From Ligustrum vulgare (lineage: Eukaryota; Streptophyta; Magnoliopsida; Lamiales; Oleaceae), in contig OY743170.1 in the NCBI GenBank assembly GCA_963555705.1, positions 32,377,362 to 32,441,361 on the forward strand: 64,000 nucleotides of DNA. Direction: 5' to 3'. The notes below the pieces were generated by a model. It was not told the origin of the DNA. It saw only the letters and a program-made list of their open reading frames with translations, and did no database searches. Both the position numbers and the translations under genes were made by a program. Shown piece by piece: positions 21,101 through 33,384 of this stretch. Numbering within the stretch: position 1 is the first letter of the stretch; each line of letters begins with the position of its first letter.

Positions 21101-22478
21101 TTGTCAAATTAGAAGTGGGTTGCAATATAAACGATATATAACTCGCTTCTAGGGTCGACTAGCATTGTCCATAGACGCATAAAAAAACTGCATTCCACGG
21201 AGCATTCTCCCCTTCTCCTAAATATATCTTTAGCCGCTTCCTTGAACTTAAGTGGTCCACTGCACTCAACATACCCCATTACAAACCACACATCAAACGA
21301 AGTTATAACATAGAGGACAACATGTTTACACTACTTCTACTTATAACCGAACTTATCGTGGTGCCTCTTAACATTACTTAGTCAATCAAAATCTTCATGG
21401 AGCATACTTATAGGCTAGTTAATTTGCATCTTTATTGCTTTATATATATAAAAATTGCATTTCCCATTCTCATAATGTTGATAAATTAATTTCCATTTTT
21501 CTACATCTCATGCCCTTCAAATCGTATGGTTTTAGCATCAAACTTATTTCGCTAGGCTTGAATGAAAAATAGCTCTTCTCAAAAATCTGAGTTTAGAAGA
21601 CAAGGTTCTCGAGCTTTCTAAATATGAAGCTGAGATGCTAGATACACTTATGGTAGCAGAGAAGGAAATGTTGGGACATAAACCTTTTATATCCCATGTA
21701 ATAAAAAAGCCGCTTCTACTTTCGAAGGCACGGCATTTGGCTGTGGGGTCTAATATGTTATGTCCTTCGGAATGAAGGATGGTCCAATAATTCATTAGCA
21801 TCAGTATTAGGTTTAGGCACCAGAAGAAGATCATTCTTGCCCCCACGAGCCACAAATTAAAGCAAATGGTACAATCGACATCATTGACGAAAATTATGCC
21901 ATCACTTGAGAACAGCCAGGATAACTATTCAAGGTACTTGGCTTCAACTTGAACCAGCCTTACTTCGGTTATGGAACCTGTGGATTTACTATAGGCTGGG
22001 CTGTCGGACATCCTCTACTTACAAAGAGTGCTTATGCCATTGTAAATGTGATGGTCCAAAATTATCAGAGGTATTGATTATTCTGCCAGAAGACAGATAA
22101 AATAATAGAACTGCCTGTTAAACTATTAATTAATCTGCCACAAAAATATCATATGATCTAAACTGAAAAGTGAAAACCAGTCCTTGAGAAACCTTGGATT
22201 TTAGCCAAACTTATTGTAGTATTATCAACTAAAATCAAAGTCGAAAGTTAAAACCCCAATACTCACCGAAAAAAATCTCAGATGTCCCAAAAAAGAAAAC
22301 CAATAAAGTTCCAAATTACTTAAAAGGCTAAAATTTATCTACCTCGAAGGAGGAACCAATATTTCCAAGTTTTTCCTAAGAACTGACCCCATCAGATTAT
22401 TTGCCAAAAAAAATTGCTGGGATCAAAGAAATTGATGTTAGAGGAACAAACGTTTGAATAGACTGTACAAACATTTTT
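21100..22478. other. Unassigned sequence with short gene-like open stretches
   Basis: I recognise no family here. On the plus strand 21550-21774 stays open and encodes an acidic, helical-looking stretch (LSLEDKVLELSKYEAEM). About 21910-22076 encodes a glycine-rich, possibly membrane-associated stretch (YFGYGTCGFTIGWAVGHP). Stops and a frame change separate them. On the minus strand 21291-21109 is also open. These could be remnants of a host gene or of coding sequence carried by a transposon. The copia element at 22484 is inserted on its right side. Confidence 0.3.
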
Positions 22479-22483
22479 GTATG

Positions 22484-23003
22484 TGTTGTAAAAAAAATAT
22501 AAGTATAGCGGAAGTAATAATAAACTCAAGTGAGAAGATGAAAACCAGAAAATTGAAGAAAGAAAAGTTCTTTTTATTAATTGGAAGCTACCACTTTCTT
22601 ACAAAAAATGACGAGATTTGATCCTATTTATATAAAATTTCACATATAACATCTAAAAATGAAGATAAAAATGAACTTAATGGAGACACTACAAAGAAAG
22701 GGTCTACTAGTGAAAAGTATTTAGTAATATTGTGAGACTTATAAGTGTCATAAAAAAAATTGTGACGGCTTCAAGAAGCATGTATATCTAGCGTGTCAGA
22801 AAATAATTTGTGACGCTTGTTAGCGTAGCTTAGATTTGTAATTAACACTTTACAATATCACTAAATATTCTGATGTTTGGAAGCGTCATTAATAATTGGG
22901 ATGCTTGGAATTGCAATTGTAAACTTAATGAAGACATAAATAAAGACAAACATAAATAATAAATGACTTTAATCAAAAGATAAAATCTCATAAAGTCTTA
23001 ACA
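22484..23003 (-). repeat. 3' LTR of copia-1
   Basis: 520 bp; starts TGTTAAGACT on the minus strand and ends TTTACAACA. A purine tract (AAGGAGGAG, minus strand, about 23004-23014) abuts it. Confidence 0.9.
22692..22913. mobile_element. Roughly 220-bp insertion in the copia-1 3' LTR, possible MITE
   Basis: The 5' LTR of copia-1 lacks this block; its flanks (AACTTAATGGAGA and ATTGCA) are contiguous there. It starts CACTACAAAGAAAGGG, like a CACTA terminus, but no matching end is seen on the right. It contains an internal inverted pair (GTATTTAGTAATATTGTGA near 22720 and its near complement near 22870). The class is uncertain. Confidence 0.6.
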
Positions 23004-23119
23004 CTCCTCCTTGAGATTTTTCTTAGTCAAACCCAACTTGTGTGCAAAAATTAAAATTATCCACACAGTAGAGCTTTTGTGAGGATGTCAGCGAGTTGCA
23101 ATTCTGAATTACAATGAAT

Positions 23120-25951
23120 GAGCTTGATCTTGTCTTCTTTCTCTGTTTCTCTCAACAAATGAAACTTGACTTAATGTGTTTTGTTCTGCCATGTTGTACA
23201 GGGTTGGAAGCTATAGTTATAGCAAACTTGTTATCACAAAACAATTCTATATGTTCTTCTTGTTCATATCCCAAATCACCAAGCAATTTTCGAAGCCATA
23301 TTGCTTGATTAGCAGCTCGAAGCCAGCAGCTGCTACCGCTAAAATATATTCTGCATTAGAGTTATACTTCACCATGAACACCCATTTCACGCCAATGATG
23401 TTCTTGCCCTAAGGTTGAACTACAAGCTCCCATGTATTATTTTTATTTATCATTTGCATTTCTGATTCCATAACAGCAATCCAGTCGTGAGATTTTGAAG
23501 CTTCATGATAGTTGTTTGGTTCAACCAAAAAAAAAAAAAAAAACTGCATCTTTCATATACACCAGCAAGAGATTTTACCTTATAATTTGAAGCATCACCA
23601 ATGGCTTCAACTAAGGCATCATCCAAGGGAGATTCTTGGATATTAGAATCACTATATATCACTTGAGTTCACTTGAGTCAAAAGAAGACTCAAAATAAAT
23701 CTCAAATCTTTGGTGGGAGAGTCTTGCTCAATTTTCTGCTTCACAAAATTCCAATAAGAGTCTTCATCGATGATAACATCACGACTCAAGATAACTTCTT
23801 CATTCTTCAAATCAAAAATTCTATATCCCTTTGAATTAGGAGCATAACCAATAAAGATTCCTTTAATCGCCTTCTCATCAAGTTTGGATTTCTTTACAAA
23901 AGGTACAAAAGAGAAGCAACAGATCCAAAAAAATTTAAATTTTTTACCAAAGGTTTTATACCTGACCAAGCTTCATAAGGAGTCTTTCCCTCTACGGCTC
24001 TTATGGGTAGTCTCTTAGGCAAGTATATAGCAGTACAAACAGCTTCTGTCTAGAAATCTTTTGCAATTTCTTTCCAAAAAGTAAACATATTGCCATCTCC
24101 ATCACGGTTCTGTTCTTCCTTTTTGATACACCATTTTGTTGTGGTGTGTGGACGATGGATAGTTGGTATTGAATTCCCAAATCTTCATAGAACTTGTCAA
24201 ATTTCTTGGAAGTATATTCCTTGCCATTATCAGATCTCAAAGTTTTAAGCTTAATTCACAAACTTTTTAAAGATATAAAAACTTGAGCTTTCTCGCTCAA
24301 AAAATAAATCCAAGTCATCCTTGTCAAATCATCAATAAAAATGATAAATATTTACTATCTCCAAATGAGGTGGTACACATAGGACCAGAAACATCACTAT
24401 GCACCAATTCAAGCTTCTCTTTAGCTCTCAAACCACTACCTTTTTGGAAAAGGTAGCCTGTGCATCTTCCCTTCTTGGAAACTTTCACAAATATCAACAA
24501 AGGAGTCAAAACTAGGAAAATCTTCAACCATGTTAGAAGATTGCAAAAAATTCAAAGATTTATAGTTGTAGTGGCCAAATCGTTGATGACACTTTTTGCT
24601 TTCTTCCACTTTGACATTTAGAGCATGATGACATAAAGAGTCACGGTTCAAAGAAAAAGCATCGTCAACTATATTGACCACTGCAATCTCCACTCCTTGT
24701 GGGTCATAAATAGTACAGAAATAATCTTTGAAAAATACAGAATATTTGCTATGCAACAATTGAGCAATACTATGCAAGTTTTGAGATAATCTCTAAACAA
24801 ATAAAACATCTGAGATTTTCGTTTCACCTTGCTTAATATGTATGATGGAGGTGCCTTTACCTTCAACTAGTACCGTCACTCCACATCCTAGGACCACCTT
24901 TGTCCTTGTAGTTTTATCAATATGGCTAAAAAGACTTATACCTTCAGCCATGTGGATGGTGTAGCCATTGTCAATTAGCTATGAGTTTAAATTTGTATCA
25001 ACATGAGAAGCCATAAACAAGAAAGTTGTTCTTGCTTTTGATCATCTGCATGATTTGCTTGATGAGGGGGTTGTTGAGATGTTTGCCCGTTTTAACATTA
25101 CAAAATCTCTCAGTATGCCATCTTTATCACAATAATAACATTGATAGACTTGCTTGTTTTTTGGACCAGCAATTTTTTCCTCATGGTTAGTTTTTTTTTT
25201 ACAAAAACGACAAGGAGGAAATTTTCCTTTCTTGGATGCTCCTCCTTTTTCATTGCTGCCATGATATTGGATTGTCTTCTTATCATATTTTGCATCAAGT
25301 TTCTTGCCTTTTTACTTGGCATGAAATGCACCTTCAACATGTTCCCCAGTATGGAATGAATCCCTTTGCTATTGAGCTTGTAATTTGCTCATTAACTCGA
25401 CTATGGAGAGAGTAGTCATATCACATGACTCCTTTATGGTTGAGACCTTTGGTTCAAATTTATCGGGGAAACTAACCATTATTTTTTCCACAACCCTTTG
25501 ATCGGGAAAATCTTCACTAACTAATCTGATTTGGTTCACAATAGTCATTACTTTGGTAGTGTACTCCCTCACTAAGTCAGAATCTTTCATCTTCAGCATC
25601 TCAAGAGAGTTATTAGTTTAACAACCATCACCCTCGTGCTTCCTTCAAACTCCTCCTTTAACTTATCCCAAGCTTTCTTAGCCATGTCACAATCAATATC
25701 CTAGTAAAAATAGGATATGATAAAGTTTCATGAATGCAAGATAAGGCCTTAGGTTTCTTTAACATTTCTTCTTCATGCTGCCTTATTTGATTTAAGGTTG
25801 GATTTAGTCCCAATGGTGTGGGATCATCATCACTTAAAATTGATTCCCAAAGACCAAGAGATTTTAGATAGGATTGCATTTTGACAACCCAAAATTGGTA
25901 GTTTTCACCATTAAATGGTGGGAGGGTGGAAACACCAAACATAGAAGACAT
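23120..25951 (-). pseudogene. Copia-1 Gag-Pol remnant with RT deletion
   Basis: From the ATG at 25951: Gag (LPPFNGENYQFWVVKMQSYL, then SFPDKFEPKVSTIKES), a decayed zinc-knuckle region (about 25200-25110), the pre-integrase domain (about 24600), integrase with LVHSDVSGPM, MRSDNGKEYTSKKF and HTPQQNGVSKRKNRT, then a linker (23969-23652). RT stops at its first block (IIGVKWVF) and is followed in frame by RNase H sequence (AEYILAVAAA, LFCDNKFAITIASNP). About 23360-23340 is therefore a deletion join. Several frameshifts, and an A-run near 23527-23543 (plus strand), also break it. Confidence 0.85.
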
Positions 25952-26011
25952 TGTAAAAATGCAAAATTGGGATTCTCTTCTGAAACAAAATCACAGCCAT
26001 TTTAAATCTAA

Positions 26012-26024
26012 GGCTCTGATACCA
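26012..26024 (-). other. Primer-binding site of copia-1
   Basis: Minus strand TGGTATCAGAGCC, the tRNA-iMet primer site, 1 bp from the 5' LTR end. Confidence 0.9.
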
Positions 26025-26025
26025 C

Positions 26026-26033
26026 TGTTGTAA

Positions 26034-26077
<44 letters not shown>

Positions 26078-26333
26078 AAGTAATAAAAAACTCAAGTGAG
26101 AAGATGAAAACCAGCAAATTGAAGAAAGAAAACTTCTTTTTATTAATTGGAAGCTACCACTTTCTTATAAAAAAAAATGACGAGATTTGATCCGATTTAT
26201 ATAGGATTTCACATATAACATCTATAAATGAAGCTATAATTGAACTTAATGGAGAATTGCAGTTGTAAACTTAATGAAGACATAAATAATAAATGACTTT
26301 AATCAAAAGATAAAATTTCATAAAGTCTTAACG
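26026..26333 (-). repeat. 5' LTR of copia-1, with (GT)n tract
   Basis: 308 bp, colinear with the 3' LTR apart from the missing 220-bp insertion. A (GT)n microsatellite at 26047-26076 is absent from the 3' LTR, which has only an A-run there. Confidence 0.9.
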
Positions 26334-26338
26334 GTATG

Positions 26339-26960
26339 CAATTTGAACACCTTACCTTCGTATTCTTTGCATCTCGAGTTCCAGTCTTCAAATCACTCTC
26401 ACACAAAAAAAAAGATTTAAAAAAAAAATAGAAACACCAAAAATGATGAACAATAAGAAGAAGAGTACGAAAATCATTACAAATCATCTGCAATTATTAA
26501 CCCAATCCCATAACAATAACTCAATGTATAAATTTGTTTTGAAGTAGAGAACTCACCAGTATTTAGCAGCAATCTGTGATTCCATTGATTTTGTAATTCT
26601 TGCTTTGTTGTGGTTCAAATCAACTCTCCCAAAAAAAAAAAAAGAATGAACAACAAGAGGAAGAGTACGAGATTTTAATAACAAAATCATCTGCAATTAT
26701 TAACCCAAACCCATAACAATAACTCAATGTACGAATTTGTTTTGAAGTAGAGAACTAACTTTGTTTAGCATTTGTAACAATATGTGATTTCGTTGATTTT
26801 GTAATTTCTGCTTCGACTGTGGTTGTCGATCCGGGATTCGAATTTTTGTAGGGTTTTGAACTTGAATCTAGAATTTGTAATTCCTTTTTCGATTGTGGTT
26901 GTCGATCGTTCAAAAGAATACTGAAAACTGAATTTTTGTAGGGTTTTTGAACTTGAATCA
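26339..26960. repeat. Tandem duplications in the copia-1 flank
   Basis: A block of about 190 bp (26436-26620) recurs at 26641-26825; both contain CATCTGCAATTATTAACCCAA. A shorter pair then follows: TTTTTGTAGGGTTTTGAACTTGAATC-like sequence near 26840-26875 and near 26932-26960. No coding is evident. It may be the leader part of the CACTA-type element that ends at 27504, but that is inference. Confidence 0.65.
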
Positions 26961-27109
26961 GGAAGAAAATAGAGCACAGCTGTTGTTCACAGAGAGAAAA
27001 AATAGAGCATGGATTGGTTCTTTGTGGAGAGAAAGTAGGAGAGAAGATGTCGTGACTTTAAGTTAGGAGGAGAAATGTCGTGACTTTAAGTTTTGAATTG
27101 ATTAATTTT

Positions 27110-27504
27110 TAATCCCCTTTTGCAACGTTCTAGGAACATTGCAAAATACCATCTTTTTTTTGCAATGTTTTATGAATGTTGTAATAGGGGTCTTTTGCAA
27201 CGTACAATGCATGCTGCAAAAGGCTTATCTTTTGCGCATTTTAAAAAACTCTTTTGCAATGCACAATGCATGCTGCAAAAGACTTATATTTTGCAGTGCG
27301 CATTGTGCGTTGCAAAGGTTGAACTTTGTGCATTGTAAAAGAATATCTTTAGCAATATCCATGTGCTGAATATTGCTCAAACTCAAATATTCATACCAAT
27401 GGCAACATGCAACCACTGAATGTTGTGGTAGACTCCATTTAGCAGCATGTAATCAACGAATGTTGCAATTTGCACGTTGCAAAATGCCTCTTTTCTTGTA
27501 GTGC
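27110..27504. mobile_element. CACTA-type transposon end with subterminal repeat array
   Basis: The right end reads CTCTTTTCTTGTAGTG at 27504, the usual CACTA terminus seen from the right. Inside it, 27118-27490 is packed with TTTTGCAACG / CAATGCATGCTGCAAAAG-like units in both orientations, typical of CACTA subterminal regions that bind transposase. I could not find the matching left terminus; it may be deleted or beyond the copia insertion. Confidence 0.65.
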
Positions 27505-28860
27505 CATTTTCAATTTCTGTAGATTGTAGATTGTTAACTTATTTATTATTGGCGTTTTCTATTTTTCTACATGTTGTAATTTAATTTAATTACTATACAC
27601 ATGTGTTTAGTAATTCATTGAGTTTAATTAAATTACACGATTCTTTCTTGGACTATTAAGTATAATTATCTCCTACATTGTTGGAATAATTATCTCTTGA
27701 TAATTGATTATGTTTGGAGACTTATCTTGTTTGATAAGAATTGAGATAATTATATTCTTGGGCTAGAAATCTATCACTTATCATCTTGATAAGGATTCAA
27801 CATTTGAGAATATATCGATTGGCCGAAAATCTTGATGTCCGAAGATCTTGGTCCTATTCTTGGTGTCCAAATTTGATTCTATAACTTATGGTAAGATTCT
27901 TGGATTTATGATTATCTTACCTTATCGTCACTTATGGTAAGATTGTTTAATTTATGATTATCTTACCTTATCTTCCTTATGGTAAGATTATTTAATTTAT
28001 GATTATTTTACCTTATCTCTAATTATCCTTGATTTAATTACAGGTAATAGAGATTTTGTGCAACTAGGATTTTTGATGGACAAGCAATCTGATTGCACTT
28101 AAATAAGAGAGACTGGGAATGTTTTCCTTAAGAAGTCATAGAAGCTAATAAATTCGTGTGGTACAAAATACATATACGACTTCTTCCTTGTGTGACTTCT
28201 TGATGTGCATGAATATTCTAGAGATATAGAGCTTATTCATTCATGCTAAAAATCGATTAGTAAACTACAAATTGTGGTTCTCCGGGAGGAGTTTATCGAT
28301 CACTACAAGAAGAAAAGACTTTCAGCCTAAAGATCAAACGGGAGGTTTGGATCGTGTTCGAACGGGAGTTCGGGGTTGCTAAAGAAAGTTGCAGTGTCAA
28401 AGAAAGCTACTGAAGAGTGGTGGGACGCCAGCTCATATTACACACCATAGAAGAATCAGGGAATGACTTATTTCTTGGGTGTTTGATAGATTTATGCGTA
28501 AATTTATCTTATAGCTTAGATTGAACTGTGTAAAAAACTATTTTTAAAATAGTGATTGATTTTTTTTCCGCAGGGTGCGGGCACGTGGGTTTTCTCTGTT
28601 AGGGTTTTTCCCACGTTAAGCTCAAATATTGTGTTCAAATCACTTTATAAATTCTGCATCACTTAAATTGTTCTGTTCACGATCTATAATCCATACGGAT
28701 CTGAGATAACAAGATTCATCTGGATCTGCGCTAAAAAAAACTTCACATTTTCTTTTCAGATAAATCTCTGACAGTCAGTTTCATTCTATTTATAACAAGA
28801 CTTCACATACATCTGTTTATACTTTACTGTTCTGACAAAACTGTGATAGCCAGATTCATC
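27505..28860 (+). repeat. Copia-like LTR remnant (edges uncertain)
   Basis: A stretch from about 27678 (TGTTGGAATAATTATC) reads like the LTR of a plant copia element. The block near 28568-28615 (TTTTTTTTCCGCAGGGTGCGGGC, then CCCACGTTAA) is of the kind found near the end of such LTRs. No primer-binding site or internal coding follows, so it may be a solo or truncated LTR. Ends were not fixed by a target duplication. Confidence 0.35.
27886..28020. repeat. Three tandem 45-bp units, each an inverted repeat
   Basis: Units start at 27886, 27931 and 27976 with TTATGGTAAGATT and end in ATCTTACCTTATC-like sequence. Each unit can pair GGTAAGAT with ATCTTACC (ATTTTACC in the third). Confidence 0.9.
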
Positions 28861-29432
28861 TAACTAATAACACTATTGAAAATAGTAAAGTTTAATCTAA
28901 TTAATTGTGAGCTAATTGTTATTCCAATCAAAATTAGACAACTTTAATGTACGAATTATTTTGTGAAAGTGTTATGTCTTTCAAACTCTTCTATAAGAAA
29001 GAAAAACTCAACTAAACGGGTCATAAATCACCTACTAAAGGACGAGTTTTGTTGAAAGAGAATTGAGAAGATAATTACTAACAAAAATAAACAAGAGCGC
29101 CAAAATTGGAAGCAAAAAGACTTAAATGCAGGATCACTGTCCACAAACTATATTTATCCCCTCTACATTAATTTGAGTGCTCAACGGTACTTTCTGACAA
29201 ATGATTTGTAGGAGTGATCAAGCATTGAATAAGAAAATAACTTAAGTACTTGTTATTTTTTCCTAAAAACTAAAGAACACTTTAAAAGTCTTTGACCTGA
29301 ACTCATTCGGGATGCTTGTGTAATTGCAATTGAAACACCTGGAAAGTTCCAAATTTAGGTTTGGATGGATGCTAACATGGAGACCTAAGCCTCACGACAT
29401 AATAACCTAAGGTATATTAAAACTTAGATCTG
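28861..29432. other. No recognisable feature
   Basis: AT-rich sequence. I see no coding, repeats or element ends that I can support. Confidence 0.5.
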
Positions 29433-29999
29433 TTACGATGCAAAAAAAAGAACCGACATGGGATTGAACACCACAAAAGTTGTCCAGATCCTTTAATAAG
29501 TTCAATTTTCAAACGTCGCAAAGTTTGTTAATCTTTGATAAGTTTGGGTTGAACACCACAAGATAATTAAATCCTAATAAGTTCGCTTTGTAAAGTAAAT
29601 CCTCACTTTTAATATTGAATCACTCAATAAAAAAGATTAAATAATCAAAGTCTTCTTACAATTCAAAAAAACTAGAATATAGAGTATGAAAAATAGAATA
29701 AACTACGGTAGCCGTACTAACAATGGGCCTAAAACGGACTTGAAAACATAAAAAAACATGAAAAACCCTAACACAGTAGAACTAGGGATGGCAAAAAACT
29801 CTGTTTCGACCCGAACCCGATGGGGCCCGACTTTAATGGGCGGAAAGAAACCGCCCCGCGAGTCGATGGGGTGGGTTTGGGTTTAATATCAATTACCTGA
29901 AACGTGTATGGGGCGGGGCGGGGCGGGTTTTGGTTGACCCGCCCCGCCGCAATTTACATTAAAAAAAAATTAATTCAAAAAATGCAAACATCAAACTTT

Positions 30000-32900
30000 C
30001 AAAATACAACTAGTTTCACACCCCGTGCGATGTACGGACATTCCATTGACAAAGTGTAATGTACAGACGCAGAACAATGGCAAGTAAATCAATAAAACGT
30101 AACAACGAGTACCAATAATTAAGAAAGAAAAAAGTAATAATCTTGTTTGTCCTGTTCAACATTGCCTTAGTACCAAACATAACATTCCCTATCTCACTTG
30201 AGATTATATCACTTAGTTTGGTACAGAAACTGACTTCAAATTCAAGTTCTCAAAGGCGAGCAAATGCCTCACCACCAATCCCATAGATGGACAGGAAAGC
30301 ACAAAAATGACCAGCATCACTTGAACCAATCACCTAGCCCTCTCCTTCCTTCTCTCTTCCCTGCAAACCCTTGTGCCTCCTTTTGAGGCATTCTCACATT
30401 CGTCGCTACTGTGCCCTGGAAACTTTCTCATTCATCAATAACTAAAAATACTCAAAATAGTTGAATGGCTAAATATGAAAGAACTATCCAATAAGAATCT
30501 ATTAAAACCCCAAAAAATCCTCCGATAAAAAATTCAAAAGTGAAATTTTTTTAGACAATTATGAAAGCACTTTAAATTGCTATCACATAATCAGTTCTAC
30601 TGATGCCTTTGATCTCAATATAACTATTGACTTTCACTGATACACCAAAGCCATTAAATCCATACAAGGATTTCACCCTAAGTATGTATAATCCTAGAAG
30701 CTAAACATGAACCAATATTTTAGGAGTAATCTATGATGCAGCACTAATCAAAGGTACCCATTAAAGAGAAATAGATAACCTATTAACATTACAATCAAAG
30801 GTTAGAGCATTTCAAATCAAATTAATCAGAAACCACTAAATTATGTTAACATGGATCCAAACAAAGTACCAAAAGAAAATGAATATTAGTAAAAGCCTAT
30901 TTATAGAATTCAAACCAATAAATACAAAATAATTTCGAGAAATAATTGTATTTTTCAATAAATAAAAGCTCCCCCATATTTCGTCATCAAATAATGCATA
31001 GTACTTCAAGAAGATACCAAAATTGCTAAAATGCAAGAGGAAAGGCAAAATCTCATATGAAATCTATAAATAAAAGAACTATAAACAAATTAAAAATCCC
31101 TAAAAAAAGAAAAAAAAACTATAAATACACAAATTTGAAAAGGAAAAAAACACACACGCACATACAATTAGAGAGACTCAATATCAACGGGTGCTTTGAT
31201 GTGCTTGACAATAGAAGAAGAACACTGATGATCCCTTTGCTGGTGCCTATGGTATCTTTATATATTGTGCCTCCATACCCTTCTTCAAAATTATTCCGTA
31301 ACTTCCAAAACCAAGCTCCATGTTTAAAATTGAGCAAAGGGGACAATAAAAATTGCCAGAATTGATCGTTGGTAGTCGTTTCAAACCTACAATAACAAAA
31401 GACCAAAATTACCTAATAGTGTCATTATGTTTTTAGAACTACTAGAAAAATTTGTAGAATTTAAGCTTCACCACCAATATATAGGCAAGAAATTTCTAAA
31501 TAAGAAATCAAAAAATTGTTCAATAGGAAAATAATGAAATGAACCAAAAAACCAATGAACAATTCCAATTGTTTTTCTTAATTATGAAAGAAATACATTG
31601 TGGGTAATATTTAGAATTCTCACAAACCCATATTGAAAAAAGAATCAAATAAGCAGAAGATATTGACCTTTAAGAAGTGTTCATCACAGATTGCATGGCA
31701 AGTTCATTCGAGGATTTTCACTGTAGATATGAAAGAACCTTTTTTAAGCTCAGTCAAAGAAAACATAATAGCAACCTCAGACCCACAAGGAGAATCAATC
31801 CAACGACCAGGCATAGTTAGCTTGGTTGTCCAGGCACTGGACATTGACCATGCATAAGCCAGCCAGAAAAATGAGCCAGATATATTTTTTGTGAAAAATG
31901 AGCAGTCACTCAAATAAAATTCGCAGATGGAAAATAAATAATAACCAAGAAAGAACATAGCTACATACTACAGTTTGCAAAGCATTCCGAACTATTGCAA
32001 GTAATCTATCACGAGAAGGGCTACATAAACCTGAAACTCCTATCATATATTAGAAACTAAAACCTTCAAAATAGTACTTTAACTTCACAAAAAAGTCAAA
32101 AAAGCTTAAAGAAATAAAGATTAGTTTAAAGGGATGACCTTCTGTTCGAGGCCTTTTTCTTTTGATCTATCATTGGAAACCGAGGCTATAACAGTAGTGG
32201 ATTGACCCATTTCAAACTGTGCAAGGAAGAAAAGCATATATTAAAATGGTTCAATGAGGAATCTTTTCATGTAAACCACTAAATTTAGTTCTCCAACAAA
32301 TTTTCTGCCATGGTCTTTCATATATCAAGTGAAGTGGCATAAATTGAGATGCAATAAGTTTAATTTTGAAAGGTTGTGACTGAAGTAAGGAAAAGGTTTC
32401 TGCGAACTGATGTTCAAAAGTGAAGTAGCAGAATCCTTCCAATTTCTATTCAAATCGTCACAGTAAAGATGTGATTATGTGAATATCAATCTGTCTATAA
32501 CATGCATCAATCAAGAAAATGCAGTAATATCATGCCATGAATATCAATTACCTCGTTAATAGCCAAAAAGGGAAAAATTTCAAATAAATTTAATTTTAAA
32601 AAAAGAAGTCGCCTGCACCATACCTCATCTCTTTGCGAAATCATACACTTTTCATTTTTGACATCAAAAGAAGACTCCTAACAAAAATGTGAATGAAAAA
32701 CGTAAGTGTTCCTCTTTAGGTCTCTATGCTCTATAGCACTGAAGAGTGATAAAGCAAGTAAAAAATTATGAAAATCGAGCCTCCAAATATCTGATTCAAT
32801 AAGTAAATAAAAAACCAAGCCTCCAAATGCACGCCCAGAATAATATGCATAACTCGTTAATAATAAAAATAGATTCGGGCAAAGAAAATATTTACGAAGT

Positions 32901-33300
32901 CCTTACAAACAATGAACATAACTCGAATCCGTAGGAAATCGGTAGAAAAAAAAAAAAGCACGATTTTAATGTTAAAATAGAAATATAGAATGTAAAAGAA
33001 TTAACCAAACAACCGATTAAATTCTAAAAAGAAAAAGTTAGTTCTTGAGACCTTGGATTTTTCGCAACTTAGCTTCTCGTTGTTTCTCAACCCGTCGGAT
33101 CCTGAAGGTGCGATGTTAGCATTGGTCGTTGTAATGGGGGGTCGAGTGGTGTGAGAGCCAGAGTGCCATCAAGATTATTGCTTGGGAAGAGGAGTTTACA
33201 AATTTAGAGAGAAATGGTATGGGTTAGCATCTCTGCATGGGTGAAAAAGAGAGAGGTATGGTCAATGGTGTCTTTTTTTCTGAAAGTTGAGAGAGACAGA
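30000..33300 (-). other. Interior of hAT-2 with exon-like pieces
   Basis: I recognise no gene. Some minus-strand pieces look exon-like. At 32216-32139 an open stretch (FEMGQSTTVIASVSND) is bounded by AG and GT. About 31850-31685 encodes a stretch containing RWIDSPCGSEVAIMFSLTEL, with one stop before its GT. About 30400-30180 contains HFCAFLSIYGIGGEAF. Capture of host gene fragments is possible but not shown. The rest is AT-rich with no clear content. Confidence 0.25.
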
Positions 33301-33336
33301 TAGAGAGAAAACAGATTCCACCTTCCGAATATCCTT

Positions 33337-33338
<2 letters not shown>

Positions 33339-33369
<31 letters not shown>

Positions 33370-33384
33370 CTTTTTTTTTTTTTT
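33339..33384. repeat. Poly-T tract
   Basis: About 46 bp of T with a single C, within hAT-2. Confidence 0.95.

Larger units (their letters stand above)
22484..26333 (-). mobile_element. Ty1/copia retrotransposon copia-1, RT deleted
   Basis: The element is bounded by the 5-bp duplication GTATG (22479-22483 and 26334-26338). It has a 3' LTR at 22484-23003 and a 5' LTR at 26026-26333, a primer-binding site, gag, integrase and an RNase H end, but most of RT is gone. The 3' LTR is longer because of a roughly 220-bp insertion. The last base of the 5' LTR (expected A) is G. Without RT it cannot replicate alone. Confidence 0.9.

Noticed and set aside
27118..27490. CRISPR-like direct repeats
   Set aside because: Units occur in both orientations, vary in length and end in a TAGTG transposon terminus. 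No uniform repeat-spacer pattern and no cas genes.
22692..27504. One large CACTA element from CACTACAAAG (22692) to TAGTG (27504)
   Set aside because: The left motif lies inside the copia-1 3' LTR, whose right part continues unbroken into copia-1. The two motifs therefore cannot be ends of one element.
28301..28320. CACTACAAGAAGAAAAG as a CACTA left end
   Set aside because: No facing TAGTG end or subterminal array follows. It sits inside copia-like LTR sequence, so chance is more likely.
31119..31406. Receptor-kinase-like fragment
   Set aside because: A glycine-containing stretch vaguely resembled a kinase loop, but no other kinase motifs are present and the frame is broken.
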